DNA of 64,000 nucleotides from Oryzias latipes. Lineage: Eukaryota > Chordata > Actinopteri > Beloniformes > Adrianichthyidae. The notes under the pieces are model-generated. The model did no database searches. It was given only the letters and a program-made list of their open reading frames with translations, and was not told the DNA's origin. A program made the position numbers and the translations under genes. Location: positions 21,751,161 through 21,815,160 of the forward strand of contig NC_019876.2 of assembly GCF_002234675.1 (NCBI RefSeq), in the 5' to 3' direction. Of this stretch, positions 12,001-22,600 are shown piece by piece. The first letter of the stretch is position 1, and every line of letters begins with the position of its first letter.

Positions 12001-14693
12001 AAGTTAAACAAGTTCGAACTTTGACCAATTGGAGACTCGGATTTGGTAGTGTCGTGTGGATGGCTTCCCTTTTAATCCACAGAACTGGCAACCGTTTGAA
12101 AATTGATCATTAAGGAGAAATTGATGATTGTCTTTCATAAATCAGAACAGAGCTGTGAAAGAAAAATCCTGATTTGCAATTGGTTGGTTCTTTTGCTTTT
12201 GTGTGTGCGTCCAAGCTCGGGTAAATGGAAAGGGTGTGGCATCTGATTTGAAATTTATGGATGATTACCCCCTAAAAGAGGCAGCCATATGGCAAAGAAG
12301 CCATAGAAGAAAAGATTTGTAAAAGTACAAATCGCATCAAAAAAAGTTTGTTCTCATTTTGAGAACCTTTCTTCCCACCATTTTATTTGTCTGGCTGTCT
12401 TTTCATTACACACATGCGCAAAACTTTATAGAAATTCTAGAAAGGTCGAAAAAACAAAATTTTGCAACTACACTGTTTGTCTTAAATCATAATTATGCAA
12501 TTAAATACAAACCAACTCACGCTGTGTCATTCAGAACCATGGCGACGGATGTGAACAATACTTTGATTTAAAGCAGATACATTCAAATTTCTGCCACGGC
12601 ACAAGCGCTCACCATCATCTATCAAAGGAGACATCGGCGTCTTATTCAGACCACATCACGCACAGCGAGCTCATGGTCGGTGATTTTACAGAGGAGCTGT
12701 GGATCCAACAACTTTTGATGAGCTTCGTGATGCTGTGGGACACTGTACACCACCCAGTGTACAGTGTCTAGAGCAGCCAATTCATACCAAGTAGCGCATA
12801 CATCTATCTCACTTATTTAATTCGAAAAAAGTCTTTACATTGCAGTTTTGAAAAATATGTCAATTTTGATATGTCTCAAAAACAACCTTCTCCAAGCGGA
12901 AAAATGTGCAAGTTTTGTCTAAATTGTCGTATTTCTATTAGGCGAAATAATTACTGGGAATCCAATTAGTGCAATTTCATAGTCAATGGAAATGCAACAA
13001 GTGTCTCTATTACCAGGAAATGTAGAAGTCTGTATCAATATAGAAGTTGGTTTCCTGTTGAGCTCCATGTCACAGGAAATATCAAAGTCTGTGCATTATT
13101 ATGAGCGTACACTATCATGGCTTGCTTCTTAACCTGTAAAGAAGGCCTCATTATAATAACGGTCCATGTTTTAGCCTCAGCAATGACCCTCTGTTTGTGT
13201 CTTTAAAACACCATGTCTTAGCTTTCATCTTGAATTAGGAAGTATCTTTTCTTGTAGTCAGAAATTGTCCAGAAGATGTGCATCCCTTCACAATTAGGGG
13301 TCTATTTCTCCAGCTTCTGGCTGTAGCAAGCAGAAAAAATGGTCCAACTCTGCCTAAATGAGTGTTACTGAAAAAAACTCAAAAGGATGTTTAAAAATAA
13401 AGAAATCTGGTTCATCATATTCACAATGCCACTGATGTGTGCCTGCTTTTTGCTAAGTTAGCTAAGTTGTTTTCAAGTAATGAAAACAAAAATAAAACTG
13501 AGGACAAACAACCGAAATATATATCTATACTAAGATATTAAACTTTGTATAATAAGTCATTAATGGGAAAATATAAATACATACACATAATCATGTAAAT
13601 GATTCGATTATAGTTACTCTTAATCCTAAATAGACTAGCTATGATGCTTACAGTATATGACACATCCAAACCATTAAATTTAAGTTTGTCAAAAGTAGTT
13701 TAACCTATTGCTTAGATTGAGAGGAAGCACATTTATATAATCCCACTCCTATAATGCTTCATTTAACTTTTATTATTTTCTTCTAATCTTATAGTTTACC
13801 AACACAAGTGCAGATCGATTAAAAAATCTATAAGTACTAATAAAATCAAATGACTAAGATGAGGTACATGAGAGGACAACATTATTTCAGAAATCATTGT
13901 TACAATGGAATCCAACTAAAAAGTACATTACTCATTTTTGGCAGGTTTTGTGTCACTGGTGAGAAGATTAAAGTTGCACAAAGTTGCTTGTGGTAATCGT
14001 AACCCTTGTGCTATCCTAGGCACTTTAATGTTGGGAGTTGGGTCATCTAGACCCACTAGACAGTGCTCTGAACCTTTTTTCTTCAATGATTTGTGATCTT
14101 CACTGGTGTCCATGGATTACATGAAATCTTTCCACCTTTATCCACCTTTGTCATGGTAGGAATAACACGTCAAAGTAAGGGTGGGGTCATCAAAGATAGC
14201 ACAAGGGTTAAATCATGCACATATGTGAACTTTTATGGGTTTTTGCTGTAGATGGGGGGTTGGGGCTCCTGTACCTGCAGTACAGCAAAGTCAAAGGCTC
14301 CAGCGGATGACAGTGAGGGGTCTCTGTTAATGTGGGTGATGGCGAGCTGCGCCGCCGTGCTCGGAAGGGCCTTGGCAAAGATTGGGTCACACCCCCATGG
14401 TCCAACCACCCCGACCCGGAACCACGCTGCTTCTGCTGAGCAGGGGAGCAAACACAGGGGGGGCAGGAGAAGCAGGAGGAGCCTGAGGAGGGTATGCTTG
14501 GGTGCAGGACCAGGAGAAAGAGAGAGAACTGGAAAAAAAAGAGGGGTACATTGGTAAGAAGGGGTCAAAGGTGAGGCTGCGGTGATGAGGACTCGGACTG
14601 GTCACCTGAAGTTAAGGCAGGAGGGGTGTGACTTGGAGGTTTAGAGGAGAGGGCAGCTCCCTGATGAGGCATTTCACTCCACACCACCACCAT
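76..14693 (-). CDS. gucy2f: Photoreceptor membrane guanylyl cyclase, GUCY2F type (16 exons, 3' part outside window)
   Basis: This receptor-type cyclase makes cGMP in photoreceptor outer segments and in the family is driven by GCAP proteins when calcium falls. Exons on the minus strand: 14693-14606, 14528-14275, 11513-11385, 11253-11074, 10982-10865, 9923-9622, 9551-9420, 9259-9156, 8876-8758, 8674-8590, 6302-6206, 6066-5944, 5542-5462, 3388-3212, 469-313, 225-76. Every junction keeps frame, giving 765 residues. Visible parts are a hydrophobic signal segment (about 43-58), the [12 protein letters not shown] start of the extracellular domain, [18 protein letters not shown] and [11 protein letters not shown] blocks, a membrane helix (about 479-503), [10 protein letters not shown], and a kinase-homology domain from about 578 with [12 protein letters not shown] and [14 protein letters not shown]. 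The HRD motif is replaced within HTRLKSRNC, as expected for a pseudokinase. The ATG at 14693 was chosen because the next exon's open frame has no ATG before the signal peptide. The extracellular blocks fit GUCY2F better than GUCY2D. About 340 residues, including the cyclase domain, lie off the left edge. Confidence 0.9.
781..1180 (-). repeat. Teleost LINE/SINE-like 3' tail, reverse orientation
   Basis: The sequence ttctttattgatcccacg followed by ggggaaattcaattg is the reverse of a tail widely seen at the 3' ends of fish retroposons. Degenerate AT-rich sequence follows to about 1180. No coding frame survives. Confidence 0.55.
1290..2552 (+). mobile_element. 3' end of an L2/Rex-like LINE
   Basis: A frame at 1298-1738 encodes the conserved C-terminal tail of a teleost LINE reverse transcriptase, with [39 protein letters not shown] and [19 protein letters not shown]. 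After a long 3' UTR it ends in a TTGAA-type tail (AAATAAAATTGAATTGGATT, then further repeats) near 2550. The copy is 5'-truncated and lies in intron 14 of the cyclase gene, antisense to it. The start codon given by frame is not meaningful. Confidence 0.85.
2553..3211. other. Intron 14 remainder, no recognised feature
   Basis: Between the LINE tail and exon 14 of the guanylyl cyclase I see only unique-looking AT-rich intron sequence. No frame has a recognisable motif. Confidence 0.6.
3880..5075 (-). mobile_element. Degenerate LINE endonuclease fragment
   Basis: On the minus strand, the frame at 4707-4375 contains [20 protein letters not shown] and [17 protein letters not shown]. These align with the usual fish LINE endonuclease blocks (YGPNSS, GRNGLPDLN). 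Just downstream, in a frame with stops, are TMFEQ and SMIDL, which match the next endonuclease blocks. It is a dead fragment in intron 13 of the cyclase gene. The same LINE type occurs at 34076-36985. Confidence 0.7.
5080..5461. other. Intron 13 sequence next to exon 13
   Basis: Nothing beyond intron sequence is seen here. The exon 13 donor (GTAAGT on the minus strand) is at its right edge. Confidence 0.5.
6382..8455 (-). mobile_element. 5'-truncated RTE-type LINE with 17-bp target-site duplication
   Basis: The insertion sits in intron 10 of the guanylyl cyclase gene, in the same orientation. The 17-mer tcctaattaatatctct flanks it directly at 6365-6381 and 8456-8472, which defines both ends. 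The 3' end carries the tail typical of fish RTE elements (reading GTGGCGACCCCTGATGGG on the minus strand) followed by a short AGA-rich tract. The endonuclease half is missing, so the copy is 5'-truncated, as is usual for target-primed reverse transcription. The perfect duplication and the unbroken ORF point to a recent insertion. Confidence 0.93.
6408..8455 (-). CDS. LINE reverse transcriptase, N-terminally truncated, frame open
   Basis: The frame is open from the truncation point at 8455 to the stop at 6408, more than 660 codons. It contains a reverse transcriptase domain: [19 protein letters not shown], then [50 protein letters not shown] and the catalytic FADD box in [14 protein letters not shown] cysteine- and arginine-rich tail follows, with [11 protein letters not shown] and [13 protein letters not shown]. 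There is no start ATG belonging to the element because its 5' end, including the apurinic-type endonuclease, is lost. It therefore cannot make the full LINE protein, although it has no internal stop. The motif order and the 3' tail place it in the RTE clade. Confidence 0.9.
10018..10860. other. AT-rich intron 5 sequence with degraded repeat pieces
   Basis: The stretch 10018-10150 is nearly pure A/T. The part at about 10600-10830 holds short pieces resembling the LINE endonuclease fragments elsewhere in the window. No gene is seen. Confidence 0.4.
11576..11597. repeat. Poly-C tract
   Basis: An almost uninterrupted run of cytosines lies in intron 2, 60 bp upstream (in gene orientation) of exon 3. 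Confidence 0.9.
11731..12190. mobile_element. TIR element with CTACATTCACACC end (non-autonomous)
   Basis: The end sequence CCTACATTCACACCACC and later blocks such as acaagttcgaactttgacc and agagctgtgaaagaaaaa are shared with the elements at 20408-22310 and 55139-55652. It lies in intron 2 of the cyclase gene. The right boundary is approximate. Confidence 0.5.
11848..11920. repeat. Short tandem repeat, TTTTTACATG-like unit
   Basis: A T-rich unit ending in ACATG repeats about six times with small changes. Confidence 0.8.
12190..14000. other. Intron 2 remainder, no gene seen
   Basis: AT-rich intron sequence without a recognisable coding frame or repeat family. The small frames here are unsupported. 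Confidence 0.5.
14001..14211. mobile_element. piggyBac-like MITE copy 1
   Basis: One end reads AACCCTTGTGCTATCCTA and the other end is its inverse, GATAGCACAAGGGTTAA. TTAA sits directly next to a CCC start, as in piggyBac elements. It lies just inside intron 2, about 64 bp from exon 2. No transposase is encoded. Confidence 0.75.
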
Positions 14694-14830
14694 GGTTCAG
14701 AAGAAAAATGGAAGCAGAGACCATAAATGTTTGACCCCTCCTGAATGAAGAAATTAAAAAAAAATGTTTTCATCAGATTTTTAATAGAAGAGCTTTAACC
14801 GCTATACACCCCCAACAAGTGTCCTTGTTA

Positions 14831-15490
14831 GGGGTGTAGCGATTCATTTTAACAACGTTTCTATTCCTATCATAATTTGTGGTTGCTGATAAGATTCACA
14901 ATCAATATTAGCTCATTTTGAACTATTCGGTTGACTGACCTAAAATTGATCCAGGACATCTTTAGCCAAAACTTCAACCGGTGTGACTCAGTGGTAAAAA
15001 CCTGGTACTGAACAGTGCAGGTGAAGTTTTCCAGATTCCTTGGATTTCTTACAGGATAATCAAGTTTAAATTAAATAAGTATACAAACAAATATGTAAAC
15101 AAGAATTAATGGCAAATCCATTCGCATTTTAGTTTTAGTTCAGCCCACCGTTGTTTTTCCTGTTTATTAGAACATTGTACCACACTGTATGGTCACATGT
15201 CTGTGCTAAATTCAGAGTGTTTCCACATATTGGACTGGAATGATGGACTTATTATTTTTTGCTGACATCACATGTGTTGTCCAATGTGGTGCACTTTGTC
15301 ATTTTTAGGTTATAGTAAAATGAACCTAAATGGCATTTTCCAACATTGATCATAATGGATTTATTTCATTTAGAAATGGTTTCATTAGGGAATAGCTCAA
15401 TTGGAATTACAACTTGCCTCAGACTTGATATGATTGGATTTTAGGAATAGAAATTGATTCACTGATGAAGTCCATGAATCGTTACACCCC
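14831..15490. mobile_element. TIR DNA transposon, non-autonomous, flanked by TTA
   Basis: The left end is GGGGTGTAGCGATTCAT and the right end is the near-exact inverse ATGAATCGTTACACCCC. TTA is present on both sides (14828-14830 and 15491-15493). No coding frame is present. The left end is 138 bp upstream of the guanylyl cyclase start codon, so it sits within the proximal promoter region. Confidence 0.75.
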
Positions 15491-15493
15491 TTA

Positions 15494-16690
15494 TCCTTTC
15501 AATGCAGGTTTTTTTTTCCTTTCTGTCTCTTGGGTTACAAAACAAAGAGGTTCTGCCTGCATCACCTCTGAAGGAACATCTTCACAATTCTGTGAAGCTG
15601 AGTTTTAGCAAGGTGGGCAGCACAAGAAAACGGCTTCTTGTGGCTTGTCCACCGCTCTGATGTAGGGGGTGGGTTGGGGGTCCAAATATTGACCTTCAAC
15701 GCCACCGTCTTGGAGACATTCCTCTCTCATCCACTGCTGTTCTACTGAAGATAAAGCACTGTGACAGGACTTTAAAGAAGGAGTTTCGGTGTGAAAACAT
15801 CTGATTAGTGTTTGTTTAGAGTCTGCTGAGATGCAAAACACAGAAAAGCTCTAAAAACTAAAGTAAAATCCTGAAGTAGTCTTGACATCAGAGAAAAAAA
15901 TGTTATTTCTTCCCAGGAAGAGCAAACTGACTGTTGCCTGCAGCAGCATAACAAATAATCATACTCATCAACACATAGAATTACCAACTACAAAAGGTTA
16001 TTTCGTGGTAAAAATCTTTTCTCAAACAATTCAACACAACCATTGGTTTTAGAACCCAGCCGCCGCCACACAAATGTGTCTTTATGTGTAAACCCATAAC
16101 TCCTATCAAAGACTGGCATATGAGGAAGTTGGTGGAAAACATCAGCCATGGTGTCAAAGCGTTACTGTTACCTGCTGGACAGACGAGTAGAAATGGGATG
16201 TCTTTACAGAAAACCATGTGACCTTGGGGAGCACTGCGACAGCTCCATAACCTCTCCAAAACTTCAGAGCTCTTCTGGAAGAATTGATGCCAGATAACAG
16301 AGCAGAAGACCAGCAGGATTTGTCTTTAGACGACTGCAGAGGTTTGCAGCTCCTGTCTGTCTTATGGAGTAGTGTGACCTGCCTTGTCAGATTAATTTTA
16401 ATCCACTCAGGATCTGTGGAGCTGTAATCTGCTCGGACCTGCAGAGAAAGTGCTGGAGGTGATGTTCGTCTTCAACCTCAAGATTTGATCATTTTCTCTG
16501 CCAGCCGTTTGGAGAACAGCCTCAGAATGAGCAGCATACTTTGGTGCTCTCATGGACCCCAAAGTGAAGCTTGATGTTTCCGATCAGAGCTGGATCCTCT
16601 GCAGTTGATTTGGTTGGAAGCCAGGGGTCAGCAGAGTGCACAAACTCTTTTTCACAAAAGCTGTAATCCAGAGGTTCCGGATCAGATTGA
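15494..16690. other. Intergenic sequence, nothing recognised
   Basis: The region upstream of the cyclase gene has only short frames without family motifs. No clear regulatory element could be supported. Confidence 0.5.
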
Positions 16691-16693
16691 GGA

Positions 16694-16885
16694 TTAAACC
16701 CTTGTGCTATCCTAGGCACTTTAACATTGAGAGTTCGGTCATCTAGACCCCACAAGACTCAATGATTTGTGATCCTCACTGGTGTCCATAGATTACATGA
16801 AATCTTTCCACCTTTATCCACCTTTGTCATGGTAGGGATAACATATCAATGCAAGAGTGGGGTCATAGGAAAGCACAAGGGTTAA
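16694..16885. mobile_element. piggyBac-like MITE copy 2
   Basis: It has the same end sequence CCCTTGTGCTATCCTAGG, the same internal block (catggattacatgaaatc-like), and ends in AGCACAAGGGTTAA. Confidence 0.75.
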
Positions 16886-17042
16886 TTGTGGTTACTGATG
16901 TTTGTCTTCAAGTCTCAGCTCAGACTTTATCCATCAGCCACCTGAAAAATGTCTGAAGCAGAGCCTGAGGAATCAGATGTGTGGAGCCGACGTGCCAGAT
17001 GAGCCTCCCAGCTGTGTGAATGCACGTCCTGATGTCATTGAC

Positions 17043-17570
17043 TTATTTAAAGACCCACTCCAATAAAACGGTGTTTTTTAACATGTTCTTGTAGTACTTT
17101 TCTGATGATGGATGACATTTATAAAGAAAATTAATCTTAAAATGATGTTTCTGAGTATTTTTTTTATTTAATTCTTTAAAATTGCAATAACTGGAAGGCC
17201 ACAGGCTCCCTGCTCCGCTCCGATGCATCCACTTGCAGACAAATAGACCATGTACGTCTTTGTTTTCCTTGTCTGAGCTGGAATCTGGATCATAACTGTA
17301 CGGCTGGATAGCTCCGATACTGTCCGCCATTTTTGTTGCACCACTTATTTCAGGTGGGGTTGTGAGGGGCTGAAAGCTAGCGGGAGAGAGTGTAAACAAA
17401 TGGATGATGAGATATGAGCACAGACTTTGTGCCAACAGTCCTGCCTACAACTCAAAGGGGAATTTTTAATAAACTTTTACCACTCTGACAGGTATTATGA
17501 TTCGGACTAAAAACTACATGGTGATAATAAAATTACCACAGTTGGTACCCAAATGATGATCACCTTGATA
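17043..17570. mobile_element. MITE of the AAAGACCCACTCCAAT family, copy 1
   Basis: It starts aaagacccactccaataaaa and shares blocks (taacatgttcttgtag, gatgatggatgacat, ttgttttccttgtctgagct) with copies at 24846, 50868 and 59725. The right boundary is approximate. Confidence 0.6.
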
Positions 17571-18359
17571 GCAACCAGCTGATTAGCATCTATGTGGTCT
17601 GGTTAACAGCGCTTAATGCTGCTCACCTGGATCTTTCTTTGTCTTTTAGTCATCAAAATGAAGTTGACCATCTTCATCCAGAGTCTTCATCAGTGTTTGA
17701 AGCTGTCTGCAGGTTGTTTGGATCCACAGATAGTTAAAAAAATGCTGCTGAAGGTTTCTTTTAATAATCGCAGCATCCTCTGACTCTGCAGACAATCGTC
17801 ATCATGGATTGATCAAACATCCATGCTTTTGATCATCAACACACCCTATTTGTCCTTTAGGTTGTAGGAACACTTAAAACGTTTCCACCACCACCCGGCC
17901 ACTTCTCGCTCTGCTGCTGGATTGTGTTTATTCCAATGCATTTTTAATTCCACCAAGGCTTCGTTCTATGGTTCTTCGTTCGCCTGCAGAAACAGCAATC
18001 TCATTGGTGTCAGATGAGCATCAGGAGTTAGAACCAAAAATAACATTGAGCTGCTGTGGAAGCGGTTTCTGAGTGGACCCAGACTTAAAGTGACATTCAG
18101 GACCACTCAAGTAGATCCTCTGAGGTGTTTTTTTGTCAGTGAGCTGAAACTTCCTGCAGATCAAATCACTTTTCCACATTTTCACGCGTGACTCCATCTT
18201 GCTGCATGTTTATGTGCCGCAGGTTAATGAAGATCTTTACATTTGTCTCTGTTCTGCAGCCCATCTCTGTCATATTATGGGATGCTAACATTTAACTAGA
18301 ACACAGGAATGCAGTGCAGCTCCAGAGGCACACAGGAAGCAGCTCTTTAACCGGGTAGG
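17571..18359. other. Intergenic sequence, nothing recognised
   Basis: Unique-looking sequence between a MITE and a microsatellite. No supported gene. Confidence 0.5.
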
Positions 18360-18369
18360 TTGTGTGTGT

Positions 18370-18400
<31 letters not shown>

Positions 18401-18408
18401 GGGGGGGT
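18360..18408. repeat. (TG)n followed by (G)n microsatellite
   Basis: About a dozen TG dinucleotides are followed by a run of more than twenty G. Confidence 0.95.
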
Positions 18409-19672
18409 CAGGTCAGGTCAAAACATAGGAGGAAGGTTTCTCTTAGATTAAACTGTTGTGATAATTTAAGCAAGAGGGAGGATCAGATCCTCTAAGCTCA
18501 CAAAAATGTTTGAGGAAACACCCTGGTTTCTACCACCAAAGGTCAAAGGTCATACACCAAGTGGTGAGATTGCAAAAATTATTTTGCATCTGTGAATGTG
18601 TGTATTTGTGCTTTTGTATGTGTGTGCATGTGAATGTTTGTATTTCTGAATGGATACAGTATGTGTGTTAGATATTCATATTTGACCCAGAAAATTTGGT
18701 CCTGAGAATGAAACATCTTTAAAAGCAGATGTTGATTTTCTGTTTAACCGCTCATTTTGGTAGATATGCTTTATTCGATCTTTTTTTCTGTAAAACTCTT
18801 TGAATGACCTTAAAGGCCTTGCCTTAAACTGTGAACCTTTCCTGTCACAAAAAAATTCCAGATGGTGAAGACTTTGTCTGAACAGGGAACTCTGGGAAAT
18901 TTTAAGAGAGCGGAAAGGTCATGAGAACCACAGAGCATACACACATGTCCATGTACACACACTAAACCACAAGCGCACGTACACACACATCCACAATCTG
19001 TCGCTACAGTTCCACTTCAGCTTCTGCTTGTCTGAAGCTCATCTGTGTTGCATTCACTGACCTGGAGGTAAAACTGCTGCTTTGCCTTCAAAGTCACACC
19101 AACACTTTGGGTTTCAGAAACATGAACTCTGATTGCCCAAACTACAATTGTTCTGGAACTGACATGTAGTCTGAAAAAAGAATTTCTACATATTTCACCA
19201 CTTTTCTGCTTTTCACATGTTGGTCTAAAAATCAGCTTCAGAGGCTTGTCTGGTTTTTATTCACTTTGAACGTTGATATTTGCTTGTTGATGACTGCTGA
19301 GGTGACGTCCCTCTCTGAGGTCACTTCTTGTTTGGGCCAGAAACCACAGGAAGCTGGATCTGACCATGTTGAGTGGGGTGAGTCTGACTCGGTGTTCTAA
19401 TATGTGAACACGATGATCGCGGAGACGTTGTTCTTGTTTGGAAACTTTGATCTTATCACTGAAACACTGAACCTTCTGAAGAACCTTCTGTCTTCACAAC
19501 AGATCATGATTAACCCTGTGACCTGTCCATCCTGGGGAGCATTACTGTCCCCAAATTCCATGTGCTCCCAGAGGAGCTTTGAGGAGCTGGTCATGAGACC
19601 TTCAAGTTTCTTCTCCTTGAAACTTCTATCTCGGCGGCGGGATGCCATAGTCCTCCCCACTTCACCCTGCGA
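18409..19672. other. 3' flank and probable 3' UTR of rasl11a
   Basis: The sequence downstream of the rasl11a stop contains a possible polyadenylation signal (AATAAA on the minus strand at 19261-19256). The frame at 19404-19898 on the plus strand is the antisense of the last exon and its UTR. No other gene is seen. Confidence 0.4.
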
Positions 19673-22600
19673 TCAGATGGTTGTGGCTGACTTGACTTTG
19701 GATGACAGGACCTGCCTGAACCTCCTCTTCAGTTCCTGCATGTTGGGAGATTTGGGTCTGGCCAGGTGGAGGCCTCCCCTCCTTTTCTCTCCATTCCCCC
19801 CTCCTAGTGCTCGGACCACCTGGTGGACAGGGGAGCAAAAACTCAGATCTGTGGTTTCTGCCAGAGCCTCTACAAGTCTGTTGAAAGTCCCTGACTAATG
19901 TTCTTCAGCTATATTTATCGTTAACCCCATGGAGATCCAAGCAAAGACAGACAGAAGTAGAACGAGGAACTCTATTAGTTTAATGACAGGATCTGGTTTC
20001 AGTTAAAGCTCTGAATGACACTCAGGATGTCAGAGGAAACTTATCAGATTTCCTGAAAAACATCTAAATAAGTCTGGTGGATTCCAAACAGTGGACATCC
20101 TGCTGGTCAGGCTGAAGGTAAACAAGCTGTATCAGCAAAGAGAGATAAGATCCCACCTCCTGACAGAGATGCAGGAAGGCGGCATGGACTCCCTCGTGGT
20201 TTTCTCTGGCAGACACCTCGAAGTAAACTCCTCCTGTGGGTGGAGCAGAGGTCACATAAGGACTGGAGAGCACTGCAAGGATTGAGATCAAATCAGTGTT
20301 GACCATACAGTGTGGTAGAATCTGGATAGCTTGATCAGATCCTACATCGGAATTTGCTCAAATCTGGAAGAGGACCAGCGTGGGGGTTTGGTTCCTTCAA
20401 CATTCCCATAACTACATTCACACCACCCACAGCAACGCAGGTTCGAGTCAGCACTTCCAAGGAAAAGTCTATGTGAACATGCTTATGGCTACGTTCACAC
20501 TGCAGGCTGAAACGACCCAATTCCGAAATTTTGCCCCTAAGCGGCCCAATTCCGATCTTTTCATGACAGTCTGAATGACACAGATCCGATCTTTTCAATT
20601 GCGACCCAGGCCCCGTGGGTTTGCCGTCCTGATTCTGAATTGTAGCCGTTCTTTTCAATTGCGACCGCCGTCTGACCGGCCAGGCGACTTGATTCCGAAC
20701 CGTACGTCATCGACACGCAACAAACGTCATCATTGTGCGTTGAAGTAGGCGGGAACGAGAACGTAAACATCAACCATGGTGGACGATGCTGCTGAGATCA
20801 GTCAGTAGAAGGGAAGGGAGGTCACTGATTGGATTAATATTTGGGGTGATCGCTCTTTTCAGGCCAAACTCCAGGGCTCTGATCGCAACTGGGCGGTTTT
20901 TGAAAAAATTTCCAGATAAATGGCAGAGCGTGGTGTTGAACCTTTCCCGCGATGACTTTTTTTTCTTTCTCCCCTTCCGACCGTGCTCAGAAGCGCGGGG
21001 GACCCGAGGCGATCCTCCTCCTCCTCCCTGTTCTGACCCTTAGATTCTCCAGAACGGGTTGATAAAGAGTCCATAGCATTTATTCTGGGGGAAACCTTCT
21101 TTTATTAGCGTCATCTTTCCTCCGTAACACACAACATGAATGCGCGCACACACTGCCCCCCCCCCCTATTCTCTATCGCGGCACGCGCTTGCACACACAC
21201 ACACACGGGGCGCGCGGCCCCAACACATGCACATTTCCTTTCCACAACAATGGTTACAGACGATCCCGACTCCATTGCCTTCTTAAAATGAGAAGATTGT
21301 AATTGTGCTGCTCCTTCGTGAAAATAAATTTATTATTACAAAAAGAGCTCCGCTTTTGACAACACTGTTGTTGACATCCATTGTTAACGTTGGCTCCGCA
21401 AACAACAAGTGACGTCGTTCACCGTTGAGTATTCTTCTGGCTTCTGCGCATGCGGGTCTCGTTTGGGTCGTGTCACGGTCACACTGGAGATCACAAAAGT
21501 TCGGATTTACTTGGAAATGTGAACGGTCTAGCAAACAAATCAGATTTTTTCAAAAAATCCGAATTGAGCATTAAGCCCTGCAGTGTGAACGTAGCCTATA
21601 TGCGCGTTTCCGGCTTCCGTGTTCGCGTTTACACATTTTTTCGAGGTCTACGTACGAAACGCACAGCTGTTTGAGAATTTGTCATGGAGGAGAAATGAAT
21701 AATTGCGGTTTGTGTTCGGATAGAATTATATGTCACAAAGCCTTACGTGTATCGGAATAGAGCGTGGAGCAAGATTCCCCAGATGTTCACTGGTTCAACA
21801 TTTTATACCAAACCTCTTCCAAATGTAGGCGGCAGACATGCATGGAAGGGATTCTGTAGCATAATTAAAAATAAAAGTCAAAACCAGAAATGCTTTTTCA
21901 TTTTCAAAATGAAGCTGCATTTTTAGATTTGATGCAGCTTTATTTTGAAAATGAAAAAGCATTTCTGTTAATTCATTTTAATTGTCAAATTAGACATTTC
22001 TAAAGGAATTTTGCTACAGAGAACTTTTTGAAAATAAAATGTCAAAAACCGTTTTCTTTATCATTTTAATTAAGTGACAGAATAAGCTGTGTTGAGGAAG
22101 AAAATAAAAAAGCATTTAGGCGGATTGCTTTTTCATTTTAATTGTGAGTAAAAAAATGCAGATTCATTTTGAAAATGAAAAAGCATTTCTGGTTTTGACT
22201 TTTAATTTTAATTATGCTACAGAATCGCTTCCATAGACATCCACTACTAAACAGAAGACCAAAAAAAGGAGACGAAGCCCTTCCCTGCTTGTCCAGTCAG
22301 AACACTAATTAAGGACACAATGATTATCCATTATACAATATTGGAAGTGGAATTCCCAACCAACCAAGATGGTTGGAAATCGGTGGCTAAAGAGTCTGGA
22401 TTCCAGCTCAAACCTCAGAGACACCTGGGTTCCAGCCTTTGGATCCATACCTAGAAGAACCTCCATGATCCAGCTTAGATTTTTACCAACTGACAGGACT
22501 AAGTGAAAAACACAGTTTTGAAAAATACTGGATCTCTTCAGTTTCATGAACTTCTCACAAAATATTTATACGTCACTTTTGATCATCAGAAGATACCGAG

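Larger units (their letters stand above)
20408..22310. mobile_element. CTACATTCACACC TIR element carrying two nested insertions
   Basis: The outer element starts ataactacattcacaccacc at 20408. It resumes after the first insertion at 21597, with blocks shared with 55139-55652 (gagcaagattc, accagacctct-like, cccttccctgcttgtccag). It is interrupted by a GGCTACGTTC element (20487-21596) and an AT-rich palindromic MITE (21842-22233). All lie in rasl11a intron 6. Confidence 0.55.

Noticed and set aside
14529..14568. Start of the guanylyl cyclase at 14568
   Set aside because: That codon is TTG. A splice acceptor at 14528 and an upstream ATG exon at 14693-14606 restore the frame exactly.
19404..19898. 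164-codon plus-strand frame
   Set aside because: It is the antisense of the rasl11a last exon and its flanks.
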